Under the pieces are notes generated by a model that searched no databases, was not told the origin of the DNA, and saw only the letters and a list, made by a program, of their open reading frames with translations. From contig JAAFIN010000016.1 of assembly GCA_013297825.1 (NCBI GenBank), positions 1 to 37,110 on the forward strand: 37,110 nt of DNA. Direction: 5' to 3'. The position numbers were made by a program, and so were the translations under genes. This document shows, one piece after another, positions 7,817-16,824 of this stretch. Each line of letters begins with the position of its first letter. The stretch's first letter is position 1. The DNA comes from Cytophagales bacterium. GTDB lineage: Bacteria > Bacteroidota > Bacteroidia > Cytophagales > Microscillaceae.

Positions 7817-10246
7817 TTGAACATCTTACTTTATTTGAAATATTGGAAAAAAAAAATTAAACAAAAATGGCTTTTAATGCTGTTTTGGTTCATTTTTTCG
7901 CCTATTTTTTTATTTTTTTTGGTGGATTTTTTTTGTCCATTGCCTCCCCAAAAATCGCATAGTACGCTTGTATATGCACGCGATAGTAGTACGATTTTGC
8001 ATAGTTTTTTGTCCCAAGACCAAAAATGGCGACTAAAAACGCACCTTGAAGAAATCAATCCACAACTCCAAAAAATGCTTATTTTCAAAGAAGATAAATA
8101 TTTTTATTGGCATTGGGGCGTAAATTATAGTGCAATTACAAGGGCATTTTTCAAAAATATTTGGTATAATAAACGAACCTCTGGAGCTTCCACGATTACA
8201 ATGCAAGTGGCGAGAATGTTGGACAGAAAACCACGTACTTATTTTCAAAAAATTTGGGAAATTTTTAGGGCTTTTCAATTAGAATTTTATTTTACAAAAA
8301 ACGAAATTCTCCAAATGTATGTCAATAATCTGCCTTATGGAAGCAATATAGAAGGTGTAAAATCTGCGTCTTTGATTTTTTTCCAAAAAAAACCGCAATA
8401 TCTTTCTTTGGCTGAAATTATGACACTTACCATTATTCCCAATCGCCCAAATGGTTGGGAATTTGGGAAGAAAAATGATGAAATTGTAAAAGCACGCAAT
8501 AAATATCTGAAAAAATTATTGAACAAAAATATTTTTCCAAATAATGATATTTCGCAGGCATTGCAAGAACCGCTTGTGGTTTCACGCCTTAATCTACCCC
8601 AAAAAATTACGCCTCTTGCCTTAGATTTGCAAAAACAATTTCCTCAAAATACCGAAATTTATTGTACTTTGGAAGCAGAATATCAAACTAAAATCCAGCA
8701 ACTTGTCCAACAATACGCCAAAAAACTCAATAATTATAATATTCACAATGCTTGTGCGTTGGTGATGGACAATCACACACACGAGGCTTTGGCGTATATT
8801 TCTTCTGCGGATTTTGAGGACAAAAAACACAAAGGCGAAGTAAATGGCATCAAGGCAATTCGTTCGCCAGGAAGTACATTAAAGCCTTTTTTGTATGGTT
8901 TGGCGATTGACAAAGGAAAAATTACACCCAAAACGATTTTGGAAGATGTGCCTACAACTTTTAATGATTTTTTGCCTGAAAATTTTGATAAAAAATTTAG
9001 AGGAAAAATCACTGCTGAACTTGCCTTAGTACAATCCTTGAATATTCCTGCGGTGCAGTTATTGGATAATATTGGTACAAAAAATTTGGTTAGTTTGTTG
9101 AAAAATCTGCATTTTGGACAGGTTGAAAAAGACGAAAAAAAACTTGGTCTTTCGTTGGCTTTGGGTGGTTGTGGGGTGAGTTTGGAGGAACTTGTGAATG
9201 GATATAGTATTTTTGCTAATAATGGAAATTTTGAAAAATTAAATTACATTTTTGTTAATAAAAAAGAAAATCAAAATAAAATTCTTAAAAAAGAAGTAAA
9301 TAAAAATATTATTTCGTCATCTGCTTGTTATTTGATTAGTGAAATTCTTTCACAAAATAAACGCCCTGATATGCCCCAACATTTATTGGACAGGCTTGAT
9401 TTACCAAAAATTGCGTGGAAAACAGGCACATCATTAGGCAGGCGTGATGCGTGGGCGATTGGTTACACGTCTGATTACACGATAGGCGTTTGGGTTGGGA
9501 ATTTTACAGGGGAAGGCATCAATAATCTTGTTGGGGCAGAGGTTGCAACACCGCTTTTGATGGATATTTTTTCGGAAATTATAACCCAAAAGCCCCCTAA
9601 CCCCCGAAGGGGGAACAAATCACAAAACGCACAAAATAAGGATAACTCCCCCTTCGGGGGGGGGGCAGTTTCTAACACAATAAAAGTGCGTTATGTGTGT
9701 CAAGAATCAGGAAATTTGGTAAATGATTTTTGTGAAAATCAACAAATTGATATGTATATTCCTGGCATTTCAAACCCAAAAAAATGCGAACATTTAAAAC
9801 AAATGTTGGTTTCATTGGACGAAAAAATGGTTTTTTGTCAAAAATGTGTTCCTAATAAAAAAAATTATAAAAAGATATTTTATAATAACATTTCGCCTGC
9901 TTTGCGAACTTTTTATCAAGAAGAAAAAACAAAATATCCATTGCCTCCACCACATAATCCACTTTGTCAAGCGGTAAAAACAGAAGGTTTTTCGCCTCGT
10001 ATTATTTCGCCTTTGCAGGGACAAAGTTATATCATTCCTGAACAAAACTCGCCCAAAATCGCCCTGACGTGTCAAGTGGCTGATGATGTGCGAGAGGTGC
10101 ATTGGTTTTTGAATGGTGTTTTGTATAAAACAAGTTCAGCATTTGAAAGTGTTTTTTTTACGCCTGAATTTGGCAAATTAAATATCACTTGTACTGATGA
10201 CAAGGGGAGAAGTACGAAGATTTGGGTGGAGATTATTAAAGTTTAA
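7817..10246 (+). CDS. pbpC: Penicillin-binding protein 1C
   Basis: This bifunctional peptidoglycan synthase is anchored by one N-terminal membrane segment (about 20-38). The GT51 domain has EDKYFYWHWG with E92, and GASTITMQVAR (123-133). The transpeptidase has S353 in STLK, a SLN motif, and KTGTS (535-539). The C-terminus is the BiPBP_C domain that marks the PBP1C family; total length is 809 aa. TTG at 7817 is the furthest start; no ATG lies before M21 (7877), which would cut into the membrane segment, so TTG is likely. Between the catalytic and C-terminal domains a facing pair of REP-like palindromes (9591-9665) adds about 25 residues, including a G10 tract that could slip. Confidence 0.95.
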   Translation: MNILLYLKYWKKKIKQKWLLMLFWFIFSPIFLFFLVDFFCPLPPQKSHSTLVYARDSSTILHSFLSQDQKWRLKTHLEEINPQLQKMLIFKEDKYFYWHWGVNYSAITRAFFKNIWYNKRTSGASTITMQVARMLDRKPRTYFQKIWEIFRAFQLEFYFTKNEILQMYVNNLPYGSNIEGVKSASLIFFQKKPQYLSLAEIMTLTIIPNRPNGWEFGKKNDEIVKARNKYLKKLLNKNIFPNNDISQALQEPLVVSRLNLPQKITPLALDLQKQFPQNTEIYCTLEAEYQTKIQQLVQQYAKKLNNYNIHNACALVMDNHTHEALAYISSADFEDKKHKGEVNGIKAIRSPGSTLKPFLYGLAIDKGKITPKTILEDVPTTFNDFLPENFDKKFRGKITAELALVQSLNIPAVQLLDNIGTKNLVSLLKNLHFGQVEKDEKKLGLSLALGGCGVSLEELVNGYSIFANNGNFEKLNYIFVNKKENQNKILKKEVNKNIISSSACYLISEILSQNKRPDMPQHLLDRLDLPKIAWKTGTSLGRRDAWAIGYTSDYTIGVWVGNFTGEGINNLVGAEVATPLLMDIFSEIITQKPPNPRRGNKSQNAQNKDNSPFGGGAVSNTIKVRYVCQESGNLVNDFCENQQIDMYIPGISNPKKCEHLKQMLVSLDEKMVFCQKCVPNKKNYKKIFYNNISPALRTFYQEEKTKYPLPPPHNPLCQAVKTEGFSPRIISPLQGQSYIIPEQNSPKIALTCQVADDVREVHWFLNGVLYKTSSAFESVFFTPEFGKLNITCTDDKGRSTKIWVEIIKV
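9591..9665. repeat. Facing pair of REP-like palindromes inside pbpC, with G10 tract
   Basis: AGCCCCCTAACCCCCGAAGG at 9591 and CTCCCCCTTCGGGGG at 9646 face each other about 30 bp apart, so the whole unit can fold as a larger hairpin (REPIN-like doublet). It is translated through as PPNPRRG...NSPFGGGA. The second copy ends in ten consecutive G (9656-9665). Confidence 0.8.
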
Positions 10247-10258
10247 GGTTTAAGAAAA

Positions 10259-11104
10259 TCAATTTTTTTTCCTGCGAAAAATAGATTTTATGCCTCGCCA
10301 AGTGCGAAGGAAGATGTTGGGGCGATAAGTAACAACATATCCTTCCACTGTGTCAGGTGTTAATATAAAATTTGTTTCATAATTTTCATAAATTTCCTCC
10401 ATTTTTTGTTCCATTGTTTTGTAACCAGCATAACTAAAAACCAAAGTATCATTTCGTTTGATATTTTCCAATGTAAAATATCCTTTTGAATTTGTTACAG
10501 TTCCTTGATTTGTGCCTTTTATAGTAACAACAGCCTCTGTAAGTTCTTCTTTTGTTAATTCATCAGTAACCATTCCAGTTAAGGTAAACATTTCTATTGT
10601 TTCAGTTTTTTTAGCATTTTTCCATTGTTCCTCAATGCCTCTTAATTCATTTTCAGTAACAATATTTGGTTTTTTTGTAGAAATATTTTTTTCTGAATAT
10701 GTTTGTTGTGTTTGTTGGACTTGTTGAACAATAATTTTCCCATTATTTGAGCCTCTTTTGATAACATGTCCCTGTGCAAAAGCCTTTTGTGGTGCATTTC
10801 CCCAGAAAAATAAAAAAGTGGAAGCCCAAAATGCAGTTTTTTGAAGGAGTTTTTTTAAGAAAAAATCTTTTGTAATATCTTGTGAATTGGTTTCTTGATT
10901 GATTTGGCGAAGCTGCACATCATAAAATCTCCCACAAGTTGATTTTTGAGTTTCTTGTTTTTTGAAATAATCAATAATTTCGTCATTGGACATTTTTGTA
11001 AAATCAATGACAACTTTTTGACAACTTCCACAAAAACGTCCTTTGTCTTGGGAAGTCATATTTTCCCAATTTTCGTGGCAAGGAATGGGTATGTTTATTT
11101 TCAT
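10259..11104 (-). CDS. Carboxypeptidase-regulatory-like domain protein, paralogue 1
   Basis: This 281-aa envelope protein starts MKINIPIPCHENW, with C9 and a C25-G-S-C28 pair in a short cytoplasmic head, as seen in many Bacteroidota proteins of this type. A membrane or signal-like segment (about 88-112, FWASTFLFFWGNAPQKAFAQ) follows. A carboxypeptidase-D-regulatory-like beta sandwich comes next (TGMVTDELTKEELTEAVV..., GYFTLENIKRNDTLVFSYAG). The C-terminus is basic (FLRTWRGIKSIFRRKKN). It is the last of three tandem paralogues on this strand; the first ~107 residues and the last 17 are almost identical to those of paralogue 2. The cysteines suggest metal or redox binding. Molecular function is unknown. 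Confidence 0.85.
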   Translation of the reverse strand: MKINIPIPCHENWENMTSQDKGRFCGSCQKVVIDFTKMSNDEIIDYFKKQETQKSTCGRFYDVQLRQINQETNSQDITKDFFLKKLLQKTAFWASTFLFFWGNAPQKAFAQGHVIKRGSNNGKIIVQQVQQTQQTYSEKNISTKKPNIVTENELRGIEEQWKNAKKTETIEMFTLTGMVTDELTKEELTEAVVTIKGTNQGTVTNSKGYFTLENIKRNDTLVFSYAGYKTMEQKMEEIYENYETNFILTPDTVEGYVVTYRPNIFLRTWRGIKSIFRRKKN

Positions 11105-11143
11105 AAAAAATGGTTTAAGGTTTAATGTTCAAGCGTTAAAAAG

Positions 11144-11935
11144 TTAATTTTTTTTCCTGCGAAAAATAGATTTTATGCCTCGCCAAGTGCGTAGGAAGAT
11201 GTTGGGGCGTTCTGTGGTTTCTATAGTAATATCACCGCCCCATATTTCTTCAGGTATTAGTATAAAATTTGTTGTATTATTTTTATACATTTCTTTTATT
11301 GATTTTTCCATCATTTTATAACCAATATAATTAAATATCAAAGTATCAGTTTCTTGGATATTTTCCAATGTGAAACGCCCAAGTGAATCTGTTACAGTTC
11401 CTTGATTTGTGCCTTTTACCATTATTGTTGCTTGAATAAGTGGCTCTCTTGTTAATTCATCAAGCACAATACCTTTCAACAAAAATTCTCCATTTTGTTG
11501 TTTTTTTTCAATTTTCTCTGCATTTTTCCATTGTTCTTCAATGCCTCTTAATTCATTTTCAGTAACAACATTTGGATTTTGGATTTTTTGTAAATTTTCG
11601 GTTTGTGCAAAAGCCTTTTGTGGTGCATTCCCCCAGAAAAATAAAAAAGTGGAAGCCCAAAATGCAGTTTTTTGAAGGAATTTTTTTAAGAAAAAATCTT
11701 TTGTAATATCTTGTGAATTGGTTTCTTGATTGATTTGGCGAAGTTGCACATCATAAAATCTCCCACAAGTTGATTTTTGAGTTTCTTGTTTTTTGAAATA
11801 ATCAATAATTTCGTCATTGGACATTTTTGTAAAATCAATGACAACTTTTTGACAACTTCCACAAAAACGTCCTTTGTCTTGGGAAGTCATATTTTCCCAA
11901 TTTTCGTGGCAAGGAATGGGTATGTTTATTTTCAT
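11144..11935 (-). CDS. Carboxypeptidase-regulatory-like domain protein, paralogue 2
   Basis: The 263-aa protein has the same plan as its neighbour: the C9/C25/C28 head, a membrane or signal-like segment ending KAFAQ, a regulatory-like beta sandwich (KGIVLDELTREPLIQATI, GRFTLENIQETDTLIFNYIG), and the basic tail FLRTWRGIKSIFRRKKN. DNA identity with paralogue 1 is nearly complete for about 325 bp at the 5' end (11611-11935 against 10780-11104) and for about 60 bp at the 3' end, while the middle has diverged. The spacer to paralogue 1 is only 39 nt, so one operon is likely. Confidence 0.85.
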   Translation of the reverse strand: MKINIPIPCHENWENMTSQDKGRFCGSCQKVVIDFTKMSNDEIIDYFKKQETQKSTCGRFYDVQLRQINQETNSQDITKDFFLKKFLQKTAFWASTFLFFWGNAPQKAFAQTENLQKIQNPNVVTENELRGIEEQWKNAEKIEKKQQNGEFLLKGIVLDELTREPLIQATIMVKGTNQGTVTDSLGRFTLENIQETDTLIFNYIGYKMMEKSIKEMYKNNTTNFILIPEEIWGGDITIETTERPNIFLRTWRGIKSIFRRKKN

Positions 11936-11984
11936 AAAAAATGGTTTAAGGTTTAAAGTTCAAGGTTCAAAAGTTTAAAGTAAA

Positions 11985-12491
11985 TCAATCTCTTTTCCTG
12001 CGAAAAATAGATTTTATGCCTCGCCAAGTGCGAAGGAAGATGTTGGGGCGTTCACCACATATAATGACATTTCTACTAAAAATAGTTTCTTCCATTAATA
12101 TTGTGATCTTTTCTCTATGTTTTTTTTCAATTTTCTGTTCTAAGGGAGTATAACCAGCACAACTAAATACCAAAATATCATTTTCTTTAATATTCTTTAA
12201 AGCGAAATATCCATATTCATCTGTAGTTGTACCATTTGTTGTTCCCTTTACAACTATGCTTGCTTGAATAAGTGGCTCTTTTGTTAATTCACAAGTTACA
12301 GTGCCTATCAATAAAAATTCATTTTGGTTATTTTTTTCGTGTTCAACAATAATATCTGGGCTTTTAAATGGTGTTATTTTTTCTAAATTATTTTGTTGAA
12401 TGATAAAATTTTCATTTTGAGCAAAACCATTTTGAACACAATTAAAAATTAAAAAAAATAACAACCAAAACTTTATTTTTTTAGCAAGCAT
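11985..12491 (-). CDS. Carboxypeptidase-regulatory-like domain protein, paralogue 3 (short)
   Basis: At 168 aa this is the shortest of the three. It has an ordinary signal peptide (KIKFWLLFFLIFNCVQNGFA) in place of the cysteine head, then the same domain (GTVTCELTKEPLIQASIVVK, GYFALKNIKENDILVFSCAG) and the same tail (FLRTWRGIKSIFRRKRD). The shared 3' DNA block (11991-12053) is the third copy of that block. It is the first gene of the tandem set. The missing head shows that only the beta sandwich and basic tail are common to all three. Confidence 0.8.
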   Translation of the reverse strand: MLAKKIKFWLLFFLIFNCVQNGFAQNENFIIQQNNLEKITPFKSPDIIVEHEKNNQNEFLLIGTVTCELTKEPLIQASIVVKGTTNGTTTDEYGYFALKNIKENDILVFSCAGYTPLEQKIEKKHREKITILMEETIFSRNVIICGERPNIFLRTWRGIKSIFRRKRD

Positions 12492-12589
12492 ACTTTTAAA
12501 TATTTAAGAAATAATAAAATTCAAAAAAGATTAAATCTTTTATTTCTTAGACGTAAAAAATCTTGCAAAAGATGCCCAGAGAAAAAAAA

Positions 12590-12660
12590 ATAGGTATCAG
12601 GAATCAGTTATCAGTAAAGTATATTTTAAATCTGACACCTGATTCCTGACACCTAAATAC
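12590..12660. repeat. Word-repeat region between paralogue 3 and sixA
   Basis: GTATCAGGAATCAGTTATCA and CTGACACCTGATTCCTGACA words fill the short gap. The same CTGACACCTGA words recur at 26760-26815. Confidence 0.55.
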
Positions 12661-12663
12661 TTC

Positions 12664-13161
12664 TTAAAGCTCTTTTGGAATTTGAAAGCAAATCAATTTT
12701 CCTAAACCTTGCGAAAGCTCAACCCAGCTTTCTATTTCAAATTCAAGCCCAACCATTGCACAAGTAGGCATAAAATTGATGTTTGCACTGCTCAAATAAT
12801 CCGCCAAAAGCGTACAACCTGGATTATGTCCCACCAAAAAAGCAACATTTGCCTCATCAGGTATCAATTCTTGTACAATTTCAAACAAAGTAGGTTGTGA
12901 GGCTTCATAAATACCAAGTTCGTACTCAATTTCTTGTTCAGGCATACCCAATCCATTTGCAAGAATTTCGCTTGTTTTGCGTGTGCGTTCCGCAGGACTA
13001 CTTAGGATAAAATCAGGCGAAATATTATTTTGTTTTGCCCAAATTGCAGTATTTTGAGCATCTTGTATGCCTCTTTGAGCGAGTTGTCGGTCAAAATCTG
13101 ATTCAAATTCTGTAGCATCTTTTGCCTTAGCGTGTCGTATAATGTAGAGTTTTTTGGTCAT
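12664..13161 (-). CDS. sixA: SixA-type phosphohistidine phosphatase
   Basis: This is a 165-aa protein of the histidine phosphatase superfamily. The N-terminal strand carries R9-H10 (YIIRHAKAKD), the phospho-accepting histidine, followed by the ILSSPAERTRKTSEIL helix. The second catalytic histidine lies in VGHNPG. Size and motifs match SixA, which removes phosphate from histidine phosphotransfer proteins. No signal peptide is present, so it is cytoplasmic. It is divergent from dnaX across about 180 bp that hold word repeats and a TGGCTGTTT copy. Confidence 0.88.
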   Translation of the reverse strand: MTKKLYIIRHAKAKDATEFESDFDRQLAQRGIQDAQNTAIWAKQNNISPDFILSSPAERTRKTSEILANGLGMPEQEIEYELGIYEASQPTLFEIVQELIPDEANVAFLVGHNPGCTLLADYLSSANINFMPTCAMVGLEFEIESWVELSQGLGKLICFQIPKEL

Positions 13162-13345
13162 TGTGAAAGTTTAAGGTTCAAAGTTTAAGGTTTAATTTTT
13201 TTTGCAAAAATATTTGTTTTATTGTAATTTTTTTATTTTTGATAAAAAAACTATTGTCTTTTGGCTGTTTTGTATTTTTGTAAATTTTTTAAAAATTTTT
13301 TATCGTTTTTTGAATAAGTTATAAAAAAAATTACTATTTTTGAGT

Positions 13346-15112
13346 ATGGAAAATTTTATTGTTTCTGCCCGAAAATACCGTCCTGCTACCTTTGATACCG
13401 TAGTTGGGCAATCACATATTACCACAACCCTCAAAAATGCCCTCAAAAACAACCACCTTGCACAAGCGTTTTTGTTTTGTGGCCCAAGAGGTGTTGGAAA
13501 GACGACTTGTGCGAGGATTTTAGCAAAAACTATCAACTGCCTCACGCCTACGCAGGATTCTGAGGCTTGCGGAACGTGTAGAAATTGCGTAGCAGTCCAA
13601 CAAAATGGTTCTTTAAATGTATATGAGCTTGATGCAGCGTCCAATAACAGCGTGGAGGATATTCGCAACCTCGTGGAACAGGTGCGTGTGCCACCGTCAG
13701 AAGGTAGCAAACGCAAAATTTATATCATTGATGAGGTGCATATGCTTTCCACTGCAGCGTTTAATGCTTTTTTGAAAACATTGGAAGAACCGCCAAGTTA
13801 TGTGATTTTTATTTTGGCTACCACCGAAAAACACAAAATTATTCCTACAATTCTTTCACGTTGCCAAATATTTGATTTCAAACGCATTGAAATTAAAGAT
13901 ATGGCTTCGCATTTGGAAGTTATTGCCAAAAAAGAACAAATACCTTATGAATATGAAGGTTTGGAACTTATTGCCCAAAAAGCTGATGGTGGATTGCGTG
14001 ATGCACTTTCGTTGTTTGATATGCTCACTACATTTGGGCAGGGCAAAGGAGGTGTTACATACGAAAATTCATTAGAAAATCTCCACGTGTTGGATTATGA
14101 ATATTATTTTAAAATGACTGACGCACTTCTTGATGAAAATATTGGTGATGCGTGGAAATTATTTGATATGATATTAAAACGTGGTTTTGATGGGCATAAT
14201 TTTATCGCAGGACTTGCCCAACATTTCAGAGATTTATTGGTTTGTCAGCACAAAGATACCATTTCACTTTTGGAAGTAAGCCCAAAAAACAAAGAAAGAT
14301 ACCTTATTCAAAGCCAAAAATCTTCAGCAGGTTTTTTGATGTCAGCCCTTAATATTACCGCACAAACCGAAATCAGCTACAAAACCAGCAAAAACCCAAA
14401 ATTACACGTGGAATTGGCTTTGATAAAAATGGCTCATTTACAAAATGCGTTAAATTTTCAACAAATTTTAGCAGAAGAAAACGAAAAAAAAAAGTTCTTA
14501 GCCCTCAATAATCCCCAAAATGTTGTTGGGGGCAACAACTCCGTTATCGCTGAAAATCAAGTTTCTTACCAAAAAAACGAAATTGAAAATCAAGAAAATA
14601 CTGAAAATAATACAAAATTACAGGAAATTAAAAAACAAGAAGAAGGCTTTAAAAATGTAAAAATAACCGCTAATCTTCAAGAACTTGCTAAACAAGCCAA
14701 AGAATTAGAAAAACAAAATGAAACCAAAGAAACCGAAAAACCTAAAAAAATAGAACTTGCATTGGACGAAAATCTTAGAGATTTTTATAAATTTTATCCA
14801 CAAACCAAGCCAAATGATGCCATTGCACCACAATTTTTTAAAAGAAAACCTAATATTTCAGCAGATAAAACCACTATTACATTTTTTTTGGAAGAAAAGT
14901 TAAAAGAAACTTTTGAAAAAGATTATTTAGAAGATATTACCCAAAAACTCCAACTTAGATTTAATAATCCTGATATTGTGGTGAAAACTGACCTTTTTGT
15001 ACCTGAAGTAATTGAGCCAACTTATACCAATGCAGACCGTTATGAATATTTACGCAAACGTTTTAAAGAAATAGAAGATTTGAAAAATGTGCTTGGATTG
15101 GAGATTGATTAA
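13346..15112 (+). CDS. dnaX: DNA polymerase III subunit gamma/tau
   Basis: The clamp-loader ATPase of the replisome, 588 aa from ATG at 13346; a TTG two codons earlier is less likely. Domain I has Walker A GPRGVGKT (46-53), four zinc-ligand cysteines (C65, C75, C78, C81), Walker B DEVH (129-132), and the sensor ILATTEKHKIIPTILSRCQ. Domains II and III end near residue 375. A lysine/glutamate-rich linker follows, then a tau-specific C-terminal domain. At residue 380 an A10G run (14484-14494) could cause slippage. Both shifted frames stop within six codons, which would make a short gamma-like product. A terminator hairpin follows at 15259. Confidence 0.96.
   Translation: MENFIVSARKYRPATFDTVVGQSHITTTLKNALKNNHLAQAFLFCGPRGVGKTTCARILAKTINCLTPTQDSEACGTCRNCVAVQQNGSLNVYELDAASNNSVEDIRNLVEQVRVPPSEGSKRKIYIIDEVHMLSTAAFNAFLKTLEEPPSYVIFILATTEKHKIIPTILSRCQIFDFKRIEIKDMASHLEVIAKKEQIPYEYEGLELIAQKADGGLRDALSLFDMLTTFGQGKGGVTYENSLENLHVLDYEYYFKMTDALLDENIGDAWKLFDMILKRGFDGHNFIAGLAQHFRDLLVCQHKDTISLLEVSPKNKERYLIQSQKSSAGFLMSALNITAQTEISYKTSKNPKLHVELALIKMAHLQNALNFQQILAEENEKKKFLALNNPQNVVGGNNSVIAENQVSYQKNEIENQENTENNTKLQEIKKQEEGFKNVKITANLQELAKQAKELEKQNETKETEKPKKIELALDENLRDFYKFYPQTKPNDAIAPQFFKRKPNISADKTTITFFLEEKLKETFEKDYLEDITQKLQLRFNNPDIVVKTDLFVPEVIEPTYTNADRYEYLRKRFKEIEDLKNVLGLEID
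14484..14545 (+). promoter_or_regulatory. Candidate slippage site with downstream stem-loop in dnaX
   Basis: Ten A residues (14484-14493) followed by G encode Lys-Lys-Lys directly after domain III. The -1 frame reaches TAA within six codons and the +1 frame reaches TAG within three. About 20 nt later, CCCCAA...TTGGGG and GTTGTTG-GGGG-CAACAAC can form a stem-loop (14513-14545). The arrangement resembles the dnaX slippage sites of E. coli (ribosomal) and Thermus (transcriptional). Confidence 0.45.
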
Positions 15113-15180
15113 AAAATGGATACTTTTAAAAATAGGCATAAATGTCTATTCTGCACATATTTTTGTATTTCTATGTATAG

Positions 15181-15200
15181 CACAGGCATTTATGCCTGTG
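15181..15200. repeat. Perfect 20-bp palindrome
   Basis: CACAGGCATTTATGCCTGTG is not quite self-complementary at its AT centre but pairs over CACAGGCA/TGCCTGTG. A related partial copy, AATAGGCATAAATGTCTATT, lies ~50 bp upstream. It sits in the 245-bp dnaX-crtI gap, which holds no frame. Confidence 0.6.
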
Positions 15201-15258
15201 AAACTGTGAAACGTCAAAGATAATTACATTAAAATTTATACATTCTTCACAAATATTT

Positions 15259-15301
15259 AGACTTACCGAGTCTTAAAGACTTGGCAAGTCTTTTTTTTTT
15301 T
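15259..15301 (+). terminator. Terminator after dnaX
   Basis: AGACTTACCGAGTCT pairs, with G-T pairs, to AGACTTGGCAAGTCT across a short TAA loop and is followed by more than ten T. It is the strongest terminator hairpin in the window and separates dnaX from the desaturase gene. Confidence 0.85.
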
Positions 15302-15357
15302 ACTAAACTTGCAAAAATAAAGCACCAAAAATTTTTAGGAAAAAATATTTATAAAAG

Positions 15358-16824
15358 ATGACTTGTTTAATACTTGGGGCAGGTATCGCAGGCATAGCAA
15401 GTGCGGTACGCATTGCCTCCAAAGGCTATGATGTGGAGGTTTTGGAGGCAAATCAATATGCAGGAGGCAAACTGACCGAAATCCAAAACGAAGGTTATCG
15501 TTTTGATGCAGGTCCTTCGCTTTTTACAATGCCCCAATATGTGGAAGAACTTTTTGCATTGGCAGGCAAAAAAACAGAAGATTATTTTGAATATGAGAAA
15601 TTAGACATTACTTGTAAATACTTTTATGAAGATAATACGATTATAAATGCGTATGCTGACATAGAAAAATTTAAACAAGAAATTTCTCAAAAAACAAGCG
15701 AAAATCCAAATAAAATAACTTCTTTTTTAGAAAAAAGCAAAGAAAAATACGAAATTACCGCTCCTGTTTTTTTGGAAAAATCATTGCACCAACTCAAAAA
15801 TTATCTTTCTTTGCCTACTTTAAAAGGAATTTTGAATTTTGGGAAAGTAGAAGTTTTCAAAAATATGCACCAAAGCAATGCAGATTTTTTTGAGGACAAA
15901 AGGCTCGTGCAGTTTTTTGATAGATATGCCACTTACAACGGTTCTGACCCTTACCAAACGCCTGCCACAATGAATGTAATCCCACATTTGGAATTTGGTT
16001 TTGGGGCGTTTTTTCCAAAAAAAGGTATGCACAGCATTACCAAAAGTTTGGTAAAATTAGCAGAAGATTTGGGTGTAAAATTTCATTTTGGGGCAAAAGT
16101 TCAAGAAATCCTAATGGGAAAAAATTACGCTTTGGGTGCAAAATATATTCAAAACAATACCGAAAAAACGATTTTTGCCAAAAAAATCATTAGTAATATT
16201 GATATTGCCCAAACCTATAAAAAATTCTTGCCTCAAAAATTTTCACCAAATAAAATTCTTAATCAACCAAAATCAAGTTCTGCACTCATTTTTTATTGGG
16301 GAATGAATACAAGTTTTGAGGAATTGGAAATGCACAATATTTTTTTTAGTGCAGATTACAAAACCGAATTTGAAACACTTTGGCAACACAAAGATATTTA
16401 TCACGACCCAACCATTTACATCAATATTACCGCCAAAAATAAAGTAGATGATGCACCAAAAGGAGGCGAAAATTGGTTTGTGATGGTCAATGCACCCAAT
16501 AATCAAGGGCAAAATTGGGACGACATCATAGAAAAAACACGTAAAAATATTCAAGAAAAATTAGCAAGATTATTAAAAAAAGATATTACAAAAAATATTG
16601 TTTGTGAAAATATTTTAGACCCACGTACCATAGAAATACGCACAGGAAGCACACAAGGGGCTTTGTATGGCAATAGTTCCAATAATAAATTCGCAGCATT
16701 TTTGCGACACGCCAATTTTTCAAGCCAAATTCCTAATTTATATTTTTGTGGTGGAAGCGTACATCCTGGCGGTGGTATTCCACTTTGCTTGCTTTCTGCA
16801 AAGATTGTGAGTGAGATGGTTTAA
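15358..16824 (+). CDS. crtI: Phytoene desaturase-type carotenoid oxidoreductase (CrtI/CrtD family)
   Basis: This 488-aa FAD enzyme inserts double bonds into carotenoid precursors. The N-terminus has the dinucleotide fold G7-A-G9-I-A-G12, then the acidic VLEAN and YAGGKL that bind FAD, and FDAGPSLFTMP typical of the family. The C-terminus has the closing FAD motif, FCGGSVHPGGGIPLC. The family includes phytoene desaturase (CrtI) and hydroxycarotenoid 3,4-desaturase (CrtD), which cannot be told apart here; no crtB or other carotenoid gene is adjacent. ATG at 15358 begins directly at the first beta strand. The stop overlaps the start of a long word-repeat array. Confidence 0.88.
   Translation: MTCLILGAGIAGIASAVRIASKGYDVEVLEANQYAGGKLTEIQNEGYRFDAGPSLFTMPQYVEELFALAGKKTEDYFEYEKLDITCKYFYEDNTIINAYADIEKFKQEISQKTSENPNKITSFLEKSKEKYEITAPVFLEKSLHQLKNYLSLPTLKGILNFGKVEVFKNMHQSNADFFEDKRLVQFFDRYATYNGSDPYQTPATMNVIPHLEFGFGAFFPKKGMHSITKSLVKLAEDLGVKFHFGAKVQEILMGKNYALGAKYIQNNTEKTIFAKKIISNIDIAQTYKKFLPQKFSPNKILNQPKSSSALIFYWGMNTSFEELEMHNIFFSADYKTEFETLWQHKDIYHDPTIYINITAKNKVDDAPKGGENWFVMVNAPNNQGQNWDDIIEKTRKNIQEKLARLLKKDITKNIVCENILDPRTIEIRTGSTQGALYGNSSNNKFAAFLRHANFSSQIPNLYFCGGSVHPGGGIPLCLLSAKIVSEMV

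Noticed and set aside
13260-13280. TTTG and TATTTTTG before dnaX as a promoter
   Set aside because: The spacing between the two boxes is about 9 bp, far less than the ~19-20 expected, and such T-rich matches are frequent by chance here.
13300-13716. 138-aa minus-strand frame opposite the start of dnaX
   Set aside because: Antisense of the conserved ATPase domain; no independent support.
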